A stretch of 28,623 nt of DNA from Bacillota bacterium (GCA_023415655.1 JAEZKD010000219.1:1-28623), one strand, 5' to 3'; shown: positions 15,467 through 24,275, counted from the first letter of the stretch. The notes: generated from the sequence alone by a model not told the origin. Numbers and translations: made by a program.

Positions 15467-18079
15467 TTAATGATGATGTCTAATTAATCCAATTGCTTTT
15501 GAAAACTCCATTACAACAAGTGGAACAAAGAAAAGACCAGTACCAATGAGATATAACTTTATAGGTAAAGTAACAAGTCCAAATATCACACCAACTGGTG
15601 TAAATAATAATAAGGCTACAAGCAAAGTGGAAATCAGAGCGGCTCCATTGAGTGTACGATTTGTGAATGGTCCAATCTTAAATAGGGAACGTTCCGAACG
15701 CATATTAAAGGCTTGCACTACTTGTGACATCGCTAATATCATAAATGCCATCGTCTGGCCACCAGCTTCACCCTCGATATGCTCACCGAGTTTATAACCA
15801 ATGAGTGTCAATGTTGCAAACATAAAGCCTTGTAATACAACACGCACACCAAGTCCATGGGCAAAAATACCTTCATCCTTTGGCTTTGGTTTGGTCTTCA
15901 TAATACCTTCTTCTACTGGCTCCATACCTAAAGCAATCGCTGGTAAACTATCAGTTACAAGATTGATCCATAATAGTTGCATAGAAAGCAGTGGGCTCTT
16001 ATGCCAGAATAGCATTGCAAGAAATACGGTGATTACTTCACCAATGTTTGTACCAAGAAGGAAACCAACAACCTTTTTAATATTAGCATAGATACCTCTA
16101 CCTTCTTTGACAGCTTCAACGATGGTAGCGAAGTTATCATCGGTTAAGGTCATATCAGCTGCACCCTTTGCAACGTCAGTACCTGTAATACCCATAGCAC
16201 ATCCGATATCAGCAGCTTTGAGGGCAGGAGCATCGTTTACACCATCACCAGTCATAGATACAACCATACCTTTTTTCTGCCATGCTTTTACGATACGAAT
16301 TTTATTCTCTGGCGATACTCTAGCATAAACGGATATATGTTCAACCTTTTGATCTAATTCCTCATCTGACATTGCATCTAGGTTGGCACCAGTGATTGCG
16401 TTATCTCCTGGCTGCAAGATACCAAGCTCTTGTGCAATTGCAGAGGCAGTAATTACGTGGTCACCAGTAATCATAATTGGTTTGATACCAGCCATACGAC
16501 AAGTTGCAACAGCATCCTTTGCTTCTGGACGAGGTGGATCAATCATACCTACAAGTCCAAAGAGAGTAAGTCCAGTTTCTAATTCTTCAGAAGTAGGATT
16601 CTCAGATAAGGTATCGATTACTTTATAGCCAATGGCAAGCACACGAAGTGCATTCGAACTCATCTCATCGTTCATTTTCTGTGCTTTTTCAATATCACCC
16701 TGAATGCAACGGCTTGCCATTACATCAAAAGCTCCTTTGACGATGACAACCATTTTTCCATCCATACGATTGACAGAGGACATTAATTTACGATCCGAAT
16801 CAAATGGAATCTCAGCAAGTCTTTCATACTTCTGATTCAATTCATCCTTTGTCATACCATTTTTATAAGCTCCAACGATAATTGCTGTTTCGGTAGGATC
16901 ACCGATGTGTTGCTCTTGAGTGTCGGTAAAGGTTACAGAACCATCACAGCATAATGTACCATACTTTAGAAGCTCTTTTACTTCCTCGGTATTATTGGAA
17001 CTGATATCTTCTAATGTACTTTGACCATCTACATAAGCTTTCACAAGAGTCATACGATTTTGTGTTAAGGTACCTGTCTTATCCGAACAGATAATAGATG
17101 CACTACCAAGTGTTTCCACTGCAGGGAGTCTACGTATAATCGCATTTTTCTTTACCATACGTTGTACACCAATGGAAAGAACGATGGTAACGATAGCTGG
17201 AAGGCCCTCTGGTATTGCCGATACAGCTAAGGAAACCGAAGTCATAAAGATTTCCATAATTTCAATGTTGTTTAGAATACCAATAACAAAGATGATTGCA
17301 CAAGCACCAAGAGCTAGGAAGCCTAGATATTTGCCAAGCTGTGCAAGCTTTTCCTGTAATGGGGTCTGGCTATCACTTTCATTGTTTAATAGGTTCGCAA
17401 TTTTACCCATCTCAGTATCCATTCCTGTACCGGTAACAACTGCAGTAGCAGTACCATAAGTGATACTACATCCTGAAAATACCATATTAGAACGATCACC
17501 AAGAGGTGCCTTTTCATCTACAGAAGCGAATGCATTCTTTTCTGCTGGAACAGATTCACCAGTTAAAGCAGATTCTTCACTCTTTAAACTAGAGCTCTGC
17601 AATAATCTCGCATCTGCAGGTACAAAATCTCCAGCTTCCAGACGAATGATATCACCAGGAACAAGAAAACCAGCATCGATTACTGTTTCTACTCCATCAC
17701 GAATGACACGAGCATGAGGTGCTGATAATGTTTTAAGTGCCTCTAACGCTTTTTCTGCCTTGCTCTCCTGCATGACTCCCATAATTGCATTCATTACAAC
17801 AATTAATAAAATTAAAGCTGGTTCAAAAAATTCCTTTGCATTTCCCTCTACACACGCAATTACAAATGAAACAGCAGCAGCTAAAATCAAGATAATAATC
17901 ATTGCATCCTTAAATTGATCTAAAAAGCGCTGTAGATTTGTCTTTTTCTTCTTTTCTTTGAGTTTATTTTCCCCATATTGTGAAAGACGATTTGCGGCTT
18001 CCTCTTTGGTAAGGCCGGTGGATACATTTGTCTTTAAATCCTTCAAAATGTCATCTTTACTATTACTATGAGCTATCAA
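15467..18079 (-). CDS. P2-type cation-transporting ATPase (calcium-type)
   Basis: An 870-residue membrane pump of the SERCA/PMR1 class. The start is a TTG at 18079 with AAAGGAGG nine bases upstream. An N-terminal cation-ATPase domain (LKTNVSTGLTKEEAANRL) precedes the first spans. TGES (173-176) is the actuator motif, PEGLP lies in the fourth span, and the phosphorylated aspartate is D333 in DKTGTLTQ. KGAFD and MTGDGVNDAPALKAADIG complete the catalytic site. The sixth span has NLVTDSLPA, close to NLVTDGLPA of calcium pumps, and the C-terminus carries about four more spans. The likely role is ATP-driven Ca2+ export; Mn2+ or another cation is possible. A TGG-TAAAAT extended -10 (18114-18122) sits upstream on the minus strand. 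Monocistronic. Confidence 0.93.
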   Translation of the reverse strand: MIAHSNSKDDILKDLKTNVSTGLTKEEAANRLSQYGENKLKEKKKKTNLQRFLDQFKDAMIIILILAAAVSFVIACVEGNAKEFFEPALILLIVVMNAIMGVMQESKAEKALEALKTLSAPHARVIRDGVETVIDAGFLVPGDIIRLEAGDFVPADARLLQSSSLKSEESALTGESVPAEKNAFASVDEKAPLGDRSNMVFSGCSITYGTATAVVTGTGMDTEMGKIANLLNNESDSQTPLQEKLAQLGKYLGFLALGACAIIFVIGILNNIEIMEIFMTSVSLAVSAIPEGLPAIVTIVLSIGVQRMVKKNAIIRRLPAVETLGSASIICSDKTGTLTQNRMTLVKAYVDGQSTLEDISSNNTEEVKELLKYGTLCCDGSVTFTDTQEQHIGDPTETAIIVGAYKNGMTKDELNQKYERLAEIPFDSDRKLMSSVNRMDGKMVVIVKGAFDVMASRCIQGDIEKAQKMNDEMSSNALRVLAIGYKVIDTLSENPTSEELETGLTLFGLVGMIDPPRPEAKDAVATCRMAGIKPIMITGDHVITASAIAQELGILQPGDNAITGANLDAMSDEELDQKVEHISVYARVSPENKIRIVKAWQKKGMVVSMTGDGVNDAPALKAADIGCAMGITGTDVAKGAADMTLTDDNFATIVEAVKEGRGIYANIKKVVGFLLGTNIGEVITVFLAMLFWHKSPLLSMQLLWINLVTDSLPAIALGMEPVEEGIMKTKPKPKDEGIFAHGLGVRVVLQGFMFATLTLIGYKLGEHIEGEAGGQTMAFMILAMSQVVQAFNMRSERSLFKIGPFTNRTLNGAALISTLLVALLLFTPVGVIFGLVTLPIKLYLIGTGLFFVPLVVMEFSKAIGLIRHHH

Positions 18080-18113
18080 TATCTAAATCCTCCTTTGTTT
18101 TCTTTACTTACCT

Positions 18114-18122
18114 ATTTTACCA
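18114..18122 (-). promoter_or_regulatory. extended -10 promoter of the P-type ATPase gene
   Basis: On the minus strand TGG is followed directly by TAAAAT (18119-18114), an extended -10 element; the -35 region is weak. It lies about 35 bases before the TTG start. Confidence 0.4.
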
Positions 18123-18186
18123 CATTTTATGAAAAAATCATTAGACGAGTATTAAAAAGATAAAATTTCTTCATTTTCTTACCATT

Positions 18187-18214
18187 TTGATAATGTAGTC
18201 AATCATGTTATACT
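18187..18214 (+). promoter_or_regulatory. promoter of the LCP gene, with a long leader
   Basis: TTGATA (18187-18192), 16-base spacer, TATACT (18209-18214). This would give a leader of about 145 bases before the start at 18368. The leader contains a 14-base imperfect direct repeat 40 bases apart (18241-18254 and 18281-18294). Confidence 0.45.
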
Positions 18215-18367
18215 TAAATTAGTCGATATAATAGTGTCAGATTATGAACTTCTTAGGGAGATTGAAAGATTTTCTTAAGAATCATGACCTTCTTTTGCCA
18301 TAGAACTATACAATAATTGGTGGGAAGATCAGTAAAAATCGTGTACACAGTGAGAGAGGTTAAGTAT

Positions 18368-19525
18368 ATGGATCAGGATAAATTCAATGGCTCCAACTAT
18401 GATGATCGAGAGCTACGTGCAATGTTGAGCGAGCAAGTGCAAGAACAGATGCAGGAAAACGAACGAGGAGATGGATTCGTCAAAGCAAGACAGGAAGTGG
18501 CTGCGACAAGAACTCGTAAAGGAAAGAAGAAACGAACAGGCTTGAAAGTTTTCTTAGGTATCTTATTAGTATTTATCGTAGTGATAGGTTTTTTTGTTGC
18601 AACAAAACCAGGACGAAAAGCAATCTATACGATGGCAGGTAACTATATTTATGATAAGCTAGAACGGAATGAAGAGGCAAGCTCATTTATGGATCAACAC
18701 AACCAAGGGGATACGGTTGGTAGAAAAGAAGCTGGTATTGCTAATTATCTATTGTTTGGTATTGAAGAAATTAATGGTGCTCGCAATACCGATAGTATGA
18801 TGATTGCTACTGTGAATAGTAAAGAAGGTTCGATTAAAATCACCTCATTGATGAGAGATTCCTATGTAAGTGTACCAGGCTGGAAGTCAACAAAGCTGAA
18901 TGCTGCGTACGCAAAGGGTGGAGCAAGTCTCCTCATTCAAACCATTGAGGAAAATTTTAAAATTCACATTGATGGATATGCACATGTAAATTTTGAATCC
19001 TTTGAAAAAATTGTTGATACACTCGGTGGTGTAACAATTGAACTTGGGAAAAAGGAAGCGAAATATTTAAATCGTACGAACTATATCTCCAATCCAGAAT
19101 ATCGTAATGTAGTAGCAGGAGAGAATGTACTTAACGGTAATCAGTTATTAGGTTACTGTCGTGTAAGAAAGGTAGAAACATTAGGCGGTGCGAATAATGA
19201 TTATGGACGTACGGTAAGACATCGAAGAGCGATGAGTGCAATTTTTGAACAATTCAAATCCCTAAATATACTCTCCATGTTTTCGAAAGCAAATGAGTGT
19301 ATGGGATATGTCACTACAAGTCTTACCTCCGATCAAATTAAGCAGATGATCGAGGTCATTATTGAGAATAAGATTTCATCTATTGAGACTCTACGCTTAC
19401 CAGTGGATGGTATGTTTGATGATCCGAAATCCTATCAGGGGACGACATATCCACTTGTTTATGACTGGGACAAGAACATCTCAGAATTATACAAGTTTAT
19501 CTATGGGGAAGAAACTGCAGAATAA
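18368..19525 (+). CDS. LCP (LytR-CpsA-Psr) family cell-wall ligase
   Basis: A 385-residue membrane protein. I chose the ATG at 18368, preceded by GAGAGAGG; the longer frame from 18317 has no site. About 56 cytoplasmic, charged residues (DDRELRAML, ARQEVAATRTRKGKKKR) precede one span at about residues 57-80 (VFLGILLVFIVVIGFFVA). The LCP domain follows from about residue 125: NYLLFGIEE, then ARNTDSMMIATVN, SLMRDSYVSVPGWKSTKLN, AYAKGG, HVNFESFEKIVDTLGGV and GNQLLGYCRVRK. The conserved Asp and Arg residues of the family pyrophosphate/lipid site are present (RNTDSMM, SLMRDSY). LCP enzymes transfer secondary polymers such as teichoic acid or capsule from undecaprenyl carriers to peptidoglycan. The polymer is unknown, and no polymer genes are adjacent. 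Confidence 0.93.
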   Translation: MDQDKFNGSNYDDRELRAMLSEQVQEQMQENERGDGFVKARQEVAATRTRKGKKKRTGLKVFLGILLVFIVVIGFFVATKPGRKAIYTMAGNYIYDKLERNEEASSFMDQHNQGDTVGRKEAGIANYLLFGIEEINGARNTDSMMIATVNSKEGSIKITSLMRDSYVSVPGWKSTKLNAAYAKGGASLLIQTIEENFKIHIDGYAHVNFESFEKIVDTLGGVTIELGKKEAKYLNRTNYISNPEYRNVVAGENVLNGNQLLGYCRVRKVETLGGANNDYGRTVRHRRAMSAIFEQFKSLNILSMFSKANECMGYVTTSLTSDQIKQMIEVIIENKISSIETLRLPVDGMFDDPKSYQGTTYPLVYDWDKNISELYKFIYGEETAE

Positions 19526-19532
19526 GAAAACG

Positions 19533-19580
19533 AACCGGGTTGTTACCTCCTTTGATTGTTGAGGTAACAACCCGGTTTTT
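19533..19580 (+). terminator. terminator of the LCP gene
   Basis: A 17-bp perfect stem (19533-19549 with 19561-19577), 11-base loop and T5 at 19576-19580. Confidence 0.92.
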
Positions 19581-19603
19581 AATTGATAGGAAACGCAGTT
19601 TTT

Positions 19604-19641
19604 ATTAATTAAAAATGCCTGAATTAATTAAAAATGCCTGA
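19604..19641. repeat. 19-bp direct tandem duplication
   Basis: Two exact adjacent copies of ATTAATTAAAAATGCCTGA (19604-19622, 19623-19641), upstream of the cad-type promoter. It looks like a recent slippage duplication with no evident function. Confidence 0.85.
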
Positions 19642-19664
19642 ATGGGAAATCTTTGAATTATTCA

Positions 19665-19693
19665 TTGACAAATGAGAATGAAGTGCATATAAT
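19665..19693 (+). promoter_or_regulatory. consensus promoter of the metal-resistance operon
   Basis: TTGACA (19665-19670), exactly 17 bases, TATAAT (19688-19693): a full match to the sigma-A consensus. This fits a gene set that is kept off by a repressor and strong once released. Confidence 0.85.
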
Positions 19694-19696
19694 GAA

Positions 19697-19718
19697 CATA
19701 TGAACAATTATTCATATG
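19697..19718. promoter_or_regulatory. ArsR/CadC-type palindromic operator
   Basis: CATATGAA-CAATTA-TTCATATG: 8-bp perfect inverted arms around 6 bases, just after the -10 box and over the expected transcript start. The A-T-rich TGAA-N6-TTCA core is typical of ArsR/SmtB-family sites, so repression by the adjacent regulator is expected. Confidence 0.7.
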
Positions 19719-19734
19719 AAAGGATGAACATATA

Positions 19735-20097
19735 ATGAAAGGGATGGGAGAAGTAGGAAATACATGCTGTAATGAAGTACATGAAAACGTGGTCAATGAT
19801 GTAAAAGAGAAGCTTCCAGCTGAGGAGATGTTATATGACTTGGCTGAGCTATTTAAGGTGTTTGGAGATTCCACTAGAATAAAGATATTATATGTATTAC
19901 TTGAGTCTGAGATGTGTGTTTGTGACATTGCTAATTTATTGAATATGACACAATCTGCAATTTCTCATCAGTTGAGAGTATTAAAGCAATCTCAGTTAGT
20001 GAAGTTTAAAAGAGAAGGTAAGACGATTTTATATTCCTTGGCAGATCAACATGTTGTAACAATTTTGAATCAAGGAATGGATCATGTGGGAGAATAA
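19735..20097 (+). CDS. ArsR/SmtB-family metal-responsive repressor (CadC-like)
   Basis: A 120-residue winged-helix repressor. The DNA-binding part is LFKVFGDSTRIKILYVLL and QSAISHQLRVLKQSQLVKF, then the wing REGKTILYSLAD. The metal site of the alpha-3N type is present: C61 and C63 in MCVCDIA, plus N-terminal C11-C12 and H16, as in the Cd/Pb/Zn sensor CadC. A C-terminal alpha-5-like set (D103, H105, H117, E120) may form a second zinc site. The start at 19735 has AAAGGA upstream. It is the first gene of the operon and is followed 20 bases later by the HMA gene. Repression is relieved by Cd2+, Pb2+ or Zn2+ in the family; the exact metal here is inferred. Confidence 0.92.
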   Translation: MKGMGEVGNTCCNEVHENVVNDVKEKLPAEEMLYDLAELFKVFGDSTRIKILYVLLESEMCVCDIANLLNMTQSAISHQLRVLKQSQLVKFKREGKTILYSLADQHVVTILNQGMDHVGE

Positions 20098-20117
20098 GAA
20101 AAGAGGAGCTGATAAGT

Positions 20118-20339
20118 ATGAAGAAGGTATATCGTTTAGAAGAGTTAGATTGTGCAAATTGTGCTGCGAAGATGGAAGAAGGAATCAATAGAATCGAAGG
20201 TGTAACCAAAGCTACGGTAAGTTTTATGGCCCAAAAATTAACGATAGAAGCGAACGACGATCGTTACGATGATATTATGACAGAAGTAGCTAAAGTAGTG
20301 AAAAAAGTGGAACCAGATTGCAGAATTATTTTCAAATAA
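20118..20339 (+). CDS. stand-alone heavy-metal-associated (HMA) chaperone
   Basis: A 73-residue single HMA domain with ferredoxin-like fold (KVYRLEELDCANCAAKMEE, then IEGVTKATVSFMAQKLTIEA). The metal site is D11-C12-x-x-C15. The Asp before CxxC is the form seen in the HMA domains of Zn/Cd/Pb pumps such as ZntA, rather than the M-T-C-x-x-C of copper chaperones. It lies 20 bases after the regulator and 15 before the pump gene, which itself lacks an HMA domain. So it probably does in trans what the N-terminal HMA does in fused pumps: deliver or sense metal. GAGGAG precedes the start. Confidence 0.9.
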   Translation: MKKVYRLEELDCANCAAKMEEGINRIEGVTKATVSFMAQKLTIEANDDRYDDIMTEVAKVVKKVEPDCRIIFK

Positions 20340-20354
20340 GGTAGGTGTGAAACT

Positions 20355-22235
20355 ATGACTCGAAAACAAAAGAAGTCAGTTATGAGAATTATCATTGGTG
20401 CATTTACTTTTGGGCTTGCAATCTTGTCCGAAAGGGTTGATTGGCTGCCAAAGGAATATGCAATGTTTGGTGTAATCCTCATTTATTTGATACCATATCT
20501 CATCATCGGTGGAGATGTACTCTTAAGAGCAGTACGTAATATTTTGCGAGGTCAAGTGTTTGATGAGAATTTTCTCATGTGTGTGGCAACCATCGGTGCC
20601 TTTGGCATTAGAGAATATAAAGAAGCGGTTGCAGTTATGTTATTCTATCAGATTGGTGAATTGTTTCAAAGCTATGCGGTACATCGTTCAAGAACCTCCA
20701 TTGCTAATTTAATGGATATTCGACCAGACTATGCGAACCTAATGGATAATGATGAATTAAAAAGAGTAGATCCAGAAGAGGTACGTATCGGTGATGAAAT
20801 TGTTGTCAAAGTGGGAGAGAGAATTCCGTTGGATGGTAAAGTAGTAAAGGGGAGTTCCTATCTAGATACTTCTGCACTTACAGGGGAATCGGTCCCTAGA
20901 AAGGTGCAAGAAGGTGATATGGTTATTAGTGGTTGCATCAATAAGAGTGGAGTACTAAACATTCAGGTACTCAAAGAATTTGGTGAGTCTACCGTATCAA
21001 AGATTCTTGATCTTGTAGAGAATGCAAGTACTAAGAAAGCAAAAACTGAGAATTTCATTACGAGATTTGCACGTTATTATACACCTGTTGTTGTAATTGG
21101 CGCAGTGTTACTAGCAATAATTCCACCACTTTTATTTGGACTTTCATTTAGTGATTGGTTAAGTCGAGCTTTAATTTTTCTCGTAATATCCTGCCCATGT
21201 GCTCTTGTGATCTCAGTACCCCTTGGATTCTTTGGTGGAATTGGTGGAGCTTCAAAAAATGGTATTCTCGTAAAAGGAAGTAATTACTTAGAAGCATTGT
21301 CAAAGGTAGATGTTGTAGTGTTTGATAAGACAGGAACCTTAACCAAAGGTGAATTTAAGGTAACTGACATTCATGCAAAGAATACCTCAAAAGAAGAATT
21401 GCTTCATCTGGCAGCCTTAGCAGAAGCTTATAGCGATCATCCAATCTCACAATCATTAAAACAGGCAGTGAATCAACCACTTGATCTCTTGAGTGTATCA
21501 AAAGCAACCGAAGTAGCAGGGTGTGGAGTGAAGGCATTCGTTTCTGGTAAGCTTGTATTAGTTGGAAATGATAAACTAATGGAAGAAGAAGCTATCGAAT
21601 ATGAAGCGGAGGAGTCTTTTGGTACGATCGTATATGTTGCGCAAGAAGGGGTATATCTAGGAGCGATTATAATCTCAGATGAGATAAAGCAAGATGTACC
21701 TAAGGCAATGAAAAAACTAAAAAAATCTGGGATTAAAAAAACAGTAATGTTAACTGGAGATATACAAGCTGCAAGTGAAAAAATAGCAAAAGAACTTGGT
21801 ATTGATGAATTTTATGCCGAGCTACTTCCTCAAGATAAGGTAGAAAAAGTGGAGGAGTTATTAAGCTTACAGCCATCCGGTCACTACTTAGCGTTTGTAG
21901 GTGACGGTATCAACGATGCACCGGTATTATCAAGAGCTGATGTGGGAATAGCAATGGGAGGACTTGGATCCGATGCTGCGATTGAAGCGGCGGACGTGGT
22001 TTTAATGGATGACAATCCTTTAAAGATTGCAACAGCAATAAAAATCTCAAGAAAAACCTTACGTATTGTAAAGCAAAACATCATTTTTGCGCTTGGGGTT
22101 AAGGTATTTGTATTACTTCTAGGAGCTTTTGGTGATGCAAGTATGTGGGACGCAGTATTTGCTGATGTTGGTGTCTCTGTGTTAGCAATCTTAAATTCGA
22201 CCAGAGCTCTCTCTACGAAGGAGTTTGAGGAATAA
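20355..22235 (+). CDS. cadA: Zn/Cd/Pb-exporting P1B-type ATPase (CadA/ZntA-like), HMA-less
   Basis: A 626-residue P1B-type pump for divalent heavy metals. After two N-terminal spans it has the TGES actuator motif (176-179) and the transport motif ISCPCALVIS with C280-P281-C282, the Zn/Cd/Pb class form. D324 in DKTGTLTKG is phosphorylated; SDHPISQSL carries the HP nucleotide-site motif, then MLTGD and FVGDGINDAPVLSRADVGIAMG. Fused CadA and ZntA proteins are 700-730 residues with an N-terminal HMA domain; here the protein starts directly before the first membrane span and the HMA is encoded separately. It is co-transcribed with its regulator. Export of Cd2+, Zn2+ or Pb2+ from the cell is expected. 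Confidence 0.94.
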   Translation: MTRKQKKSVMRIIIGAFTFGLAILSERVDWLPKEYAMFGVILIYLIPYLIIGGDVLLRAVRNILRGQVFDENFLMCVATIGAFGIREYKEAVAVMLFYQIGELFQSYAVHRSRTSIANLMDIRPDYANLMDNDELKRVDPEEVRIGDEIVVKVGERIPLDGKVVKGSSYLDTSALTGESVPRKVQEGDMVISGCINKSGVLNIQVLKEFGESTVSKILDLVENASTKKAKTENFITRFARYYTPVVVIGAVLLAIIPPLLFGLSFSDWLSRALIFLVISCPCALVISVPLGFFGGIGGASKNGILVKGSNYLEALSKVDVVVFDKTGTLTKGEFKVTDIHAKNTSKEELLHLAALAEAYSDHPISQSLKQAVNQPLDLLSVSKATEVAGCGVKAFVSGKLVLVGNDKLMEEEAIEYEAEESFGTIVYVAQEGVYLGAIIISDEIKQDVPKAMKKLKKSGIKKTVMLTGDIQAASEKIAKELGIDEFYAELLPQDKVEKVEELLSLQPSGHYLAFVGDGINDAPVLSRADVGIAMGGLGSDAAIEAADVVLMDDNPLKIATAIKISRKTLRIVKQNIIFALGVKVFVLLLGAFGDASMWDAVFADVGVSVLAILNSTRALSTKEFEE

Positions 22236-22254
22236 CAGTGAATCGAACAAAATG

Positions 22255-22376
22255 GGGCTGTCGCATCATTCGATTTTATATCAGTTAAGATAACATAACA
22301 TATTTTGTGACTAAGCCACGGTGGAAAGTAAATATGTTATTCTATCTGATACAAAGTCCGAATGATGCGACAGCCC
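22255..22376. repeat. hairpin repeat element, copy 1
   Basis: A 122-bp imperfect palindrome: 18-bp perfect outer arms (22255-22272 and 22359-22376), a partly paired middle, and an apical loop GTGACTAAGCCACGGTGG (22307-22324). Its reverse complement aligns end to end with the element at 24276-24391, including the loop (17 of 18 bases). It sits between the convergent cadA and DedA-family genes and may end both transcripts, although no clear U-tract follows. Confidence 0.8.
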
Positions 22377-22393
22377 TACTAATTGATAGTTTT

Positions 22394-23152
22394 CTATTTG
22401 GAAACTGTCTCATCTTCTTGTATGTTTGAATCTTGCGTCACATGGGATTTACTTATTTTATGATGTAGGAATATACCTAAAAGACTAATAATAACTGCTA
22501 CTATAAATGCGATGATTGCAAAACGATAATCCTTTAACCCGAGAGCATTACCACCAATGGTTGAAGTTACAATCGAGGGGATACGGGCAATGGAGGATAT
22601 TACAATCCAAGTTCGAAGCTTCATAGGAGTTAAACCTATGAAATAAGTCATAATATCTTTTGGGGTACCAGGAATTGCAAATAAAATAAAGGCTAATGTG
22701 TTCAATTTTTTTGGATTTTTTAGAAACTTAAGCTTGTCTAGCTTCTCCCGTGGATAAATTGCTTCGACTGCTTTTACCCCAAAGTTTCTTGAAAATAAGA
22801 ATACGAGTATGCTTCCTATGACGGTACCAATCATGCAAAGCAAAGTACCTTCGAACGCACCAAAAGCATATCCAGCACCAATCTCAAGTGGTTCCCCTGG
22901 AATAATAGCAAATATGATTTGAAAAATCATCATCCCAACAAAAATAAATCGACTTTTAATACCTATAGAGTCAACCCATTGTCGGAATTTTTCTGGTTCC
23001 GAGAAAAATGTAAGCATTTTTCTTCCTATAAACCAGAAGACTAAGAGTAAGAATATGAGGAAAAAAACAATAGATATAATACTCATAATTTTTCTTCGTT
23101 TTTTTGTTACTTCATCTTCTTGCAAATTACTTTGTTTATCTAACTCAGCCAT
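22394..23152 (-). CDS. DedA/TVP38-TMEM64 family membrane protein
   Basis: A 252-residue integral membrane protein of the SNARE-associated/VTT family. I chose the ATG at 23152, preceded by AAAGGGG; the longer frame from 23200 lacks a site. A charged N-terminus (~30 residues, EDEVTKKRRK) leads to about six spans. The family motif is present as IIPGEPLEIGAGYAFGAFEG (F-x-P-G-x6-G-x-x-F-G form), followed by GTVIGSILVFLFSRNFG and a second re-entrant-like region FAIPGTPKDIMTYFIGLTP. VTT proteins in bacteria are linked to lipid-carrier flipping and membrane homeostasis; a precise role is not evident here. Single gene, convergent with cadA. I see no functional link to metal resistance beyond adjacency. 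Confidence 0.88.
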   Translation of the reverse strand: MAELDKQSNLQEDEVTKKRRKIMSIISIVFFLIFLLLVFWFIGRKMLTFFSEPEKFRQWVDSIGIKSRFIFVGMMIFQIIFAIIPGEPLEIGAGYAFGAFEGTLLCMIGTVIGSILVFLFSRNFGVKAVEAIYPREKLDKLKFLKNPKKLNTLAFILFAIPGTPKDIMTYFIGLTPMKLRTWIVISSIARIPSIVTSTIGGNALGLKDYRFAIIAFIVAVIISLLGIFLHHKISKSHVTQDSNIQEDETVSK

Positions 23153-23311
23153 TTTGTACCCCTTTACTAATGTGCTTTTGTGAGATTGTTTATAAAACAA
23201 CTGTTTGAAATTATAATAGATAATTTTGAATGTTTTAGCAAGTTTTTTCTAAAAATTTTCTTAACTTTTTGAGAACAAAATGATAAGATAGTAACAGAAT
23301 TCCCATAATGA

Positions 23312-23340
23312 TTGATTGTATGTGAAATTTAGAGTAAAAT
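23312..23340 (+). promoter_or_regulatory. probable promoter of the methionine aminopeptidase gene
   Basis: TTGATT (23312-23317), 17-base spacer, TAAAAT (23335-23340), with the expected transcript start about 50 bases before the gene. Confidence 0.5.
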
Positions 23341-23398
23341 AAGGATAAAAATTGTAATATTTAAGAAGATAGATGTTGTAAAAGAAAGAAGGAATAAA

Positions 23399-24268
23399 AT
23401 GAAAATCGGTAGAAATGATTTGTGCTGGTGTAAAAGTGGCCAAAAGTATAAGAATTGTCATATGGAATTTGATGAGAAATTAGAAGGCTATGCACGTCTA
23501 GGAGCTATGGTGCCAACAAGGGATATGATAAAAAATAGAGAGGCCATCGAAGGAATGAGAATTGCAGGAAAAGCAAATACGATGGTGCAGGATTACTTGG
23601 AGCCATGGATCAAAGAGGGGATATCAACAGAACAAATCAATCAACTCGTGGATGAGTATACAAGAAAAATAGGAGGGATTCCAGCAACCCTAGGATATGA
23701 AGGATATCCAAAGAGCGTATGTACTTCCATTAATGAAGTCGTATGCCATGGAATACCAGATCCTAACAGAATACTTAAATCAGGTGATATCATAAACATT
23801 GATACGACCACAATTGTAAATGGTTATTATGGTGATGCCTCAAGAATGTATTGCATTGGAGAGGTAAGTGCTGAGCTTAAAAAGTTGGTGGAGGTAACAA
23901 AAGAGTGTTTAGAGCTTGGACTCGCGCAGGTAAAACCTTGGACCTTCCTTGGCGATGTTGGATTTGTAATTAATGAACATGCGAAAAAGAATGGATATAC
24001 AGTAGTTCGTGAGATTGGTGGACATGGAATCGGGACTGAATTTCATGAAGAACCATGGGTAAGTCATATTGGACAAAAGAATACAGACTATCTCTTAGTA
24101 CCAGGAATGACCTTTACCATTGAACCAATGATTAATCTCGGTCGTGCGGCAGTCGTTGAGGATGCAACGGATGGTTGGACAATACGTACCAAAGACGGAA
24201 AAGCAAGTGCCCAATGGGAGTACACCATCCTCGTAACCGAAACAGGAGCCGAAGTGTTGTCGTACTAA
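23399..24268 (+). CDS. map: type I methionine aminopeptidase with N-terminal SEC-C zinc motif
   Basis: A 289-residue cytosolic enzyme that removes the initiator methionine. The N-terminus is a SEC-C motif, NDLCWCKSGQKYKNCH, with C9, C11, C20 and H21 as zinc ligands; this tag is often found on SecA and may guide binding to ribosomes or translocation partners (inference). The catalytic pita-bread fold follows from about residue 40 with all five metal ligands: D135 (NIDTTTI), D146 (YYGDASR), H209 (GGHGIGTEFHEEPW), E242 (TIEPMI) and E274 (QWEYTI). The substrate histidine (VCHGIPD) is also present. AAGAAGGA precedes the start. Length fits MAPs with the SEC-C extension; the short type lacking it is ~250 residues. 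Monocistronic and ended by hairpin element copy 2. Confidence 0.95.
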   Translation: MKIGRNDLCWCKSGQKYKNCHMEFDEKLEGYARLGAMVPTRDMIKNREAIEGMRIAGKANTMVQDYLEPWIKEGISTEQINQLVDEYTRKIGGIPATLGYEGYPKSVCTSINEVVCHGIPDPNRILKSGDIINIDTTTIVNGYYGDASRMYCIGEVSAELKKLVEVTKECLELGLAQVKPWTFLGDVGFVINEHAKKNGYTVVREIGGHGIGTEFHEEPWVSHIGQKNTDYLLVPGMTFTIEPMINLGRAAVVEDATDGWTIRTKDGKASAQWEYTILVTETGAEVLSY

Positions 24269-24275
24269 ATTATTG

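Noticed and set aside
15546..17717. Several open frames on the plus strand opposite the P-type ATPase
   Set aside because: They mirror the codon pattern of the clear ATPase gene on the other strand, lack ribosome binding sites and show no recognisable domains.
18241..18367. Riboswitch or T-box in the LCP leader
   Set aside because: I found no T-box core, no known riboswitch core and no terminator-antiterminator pair.
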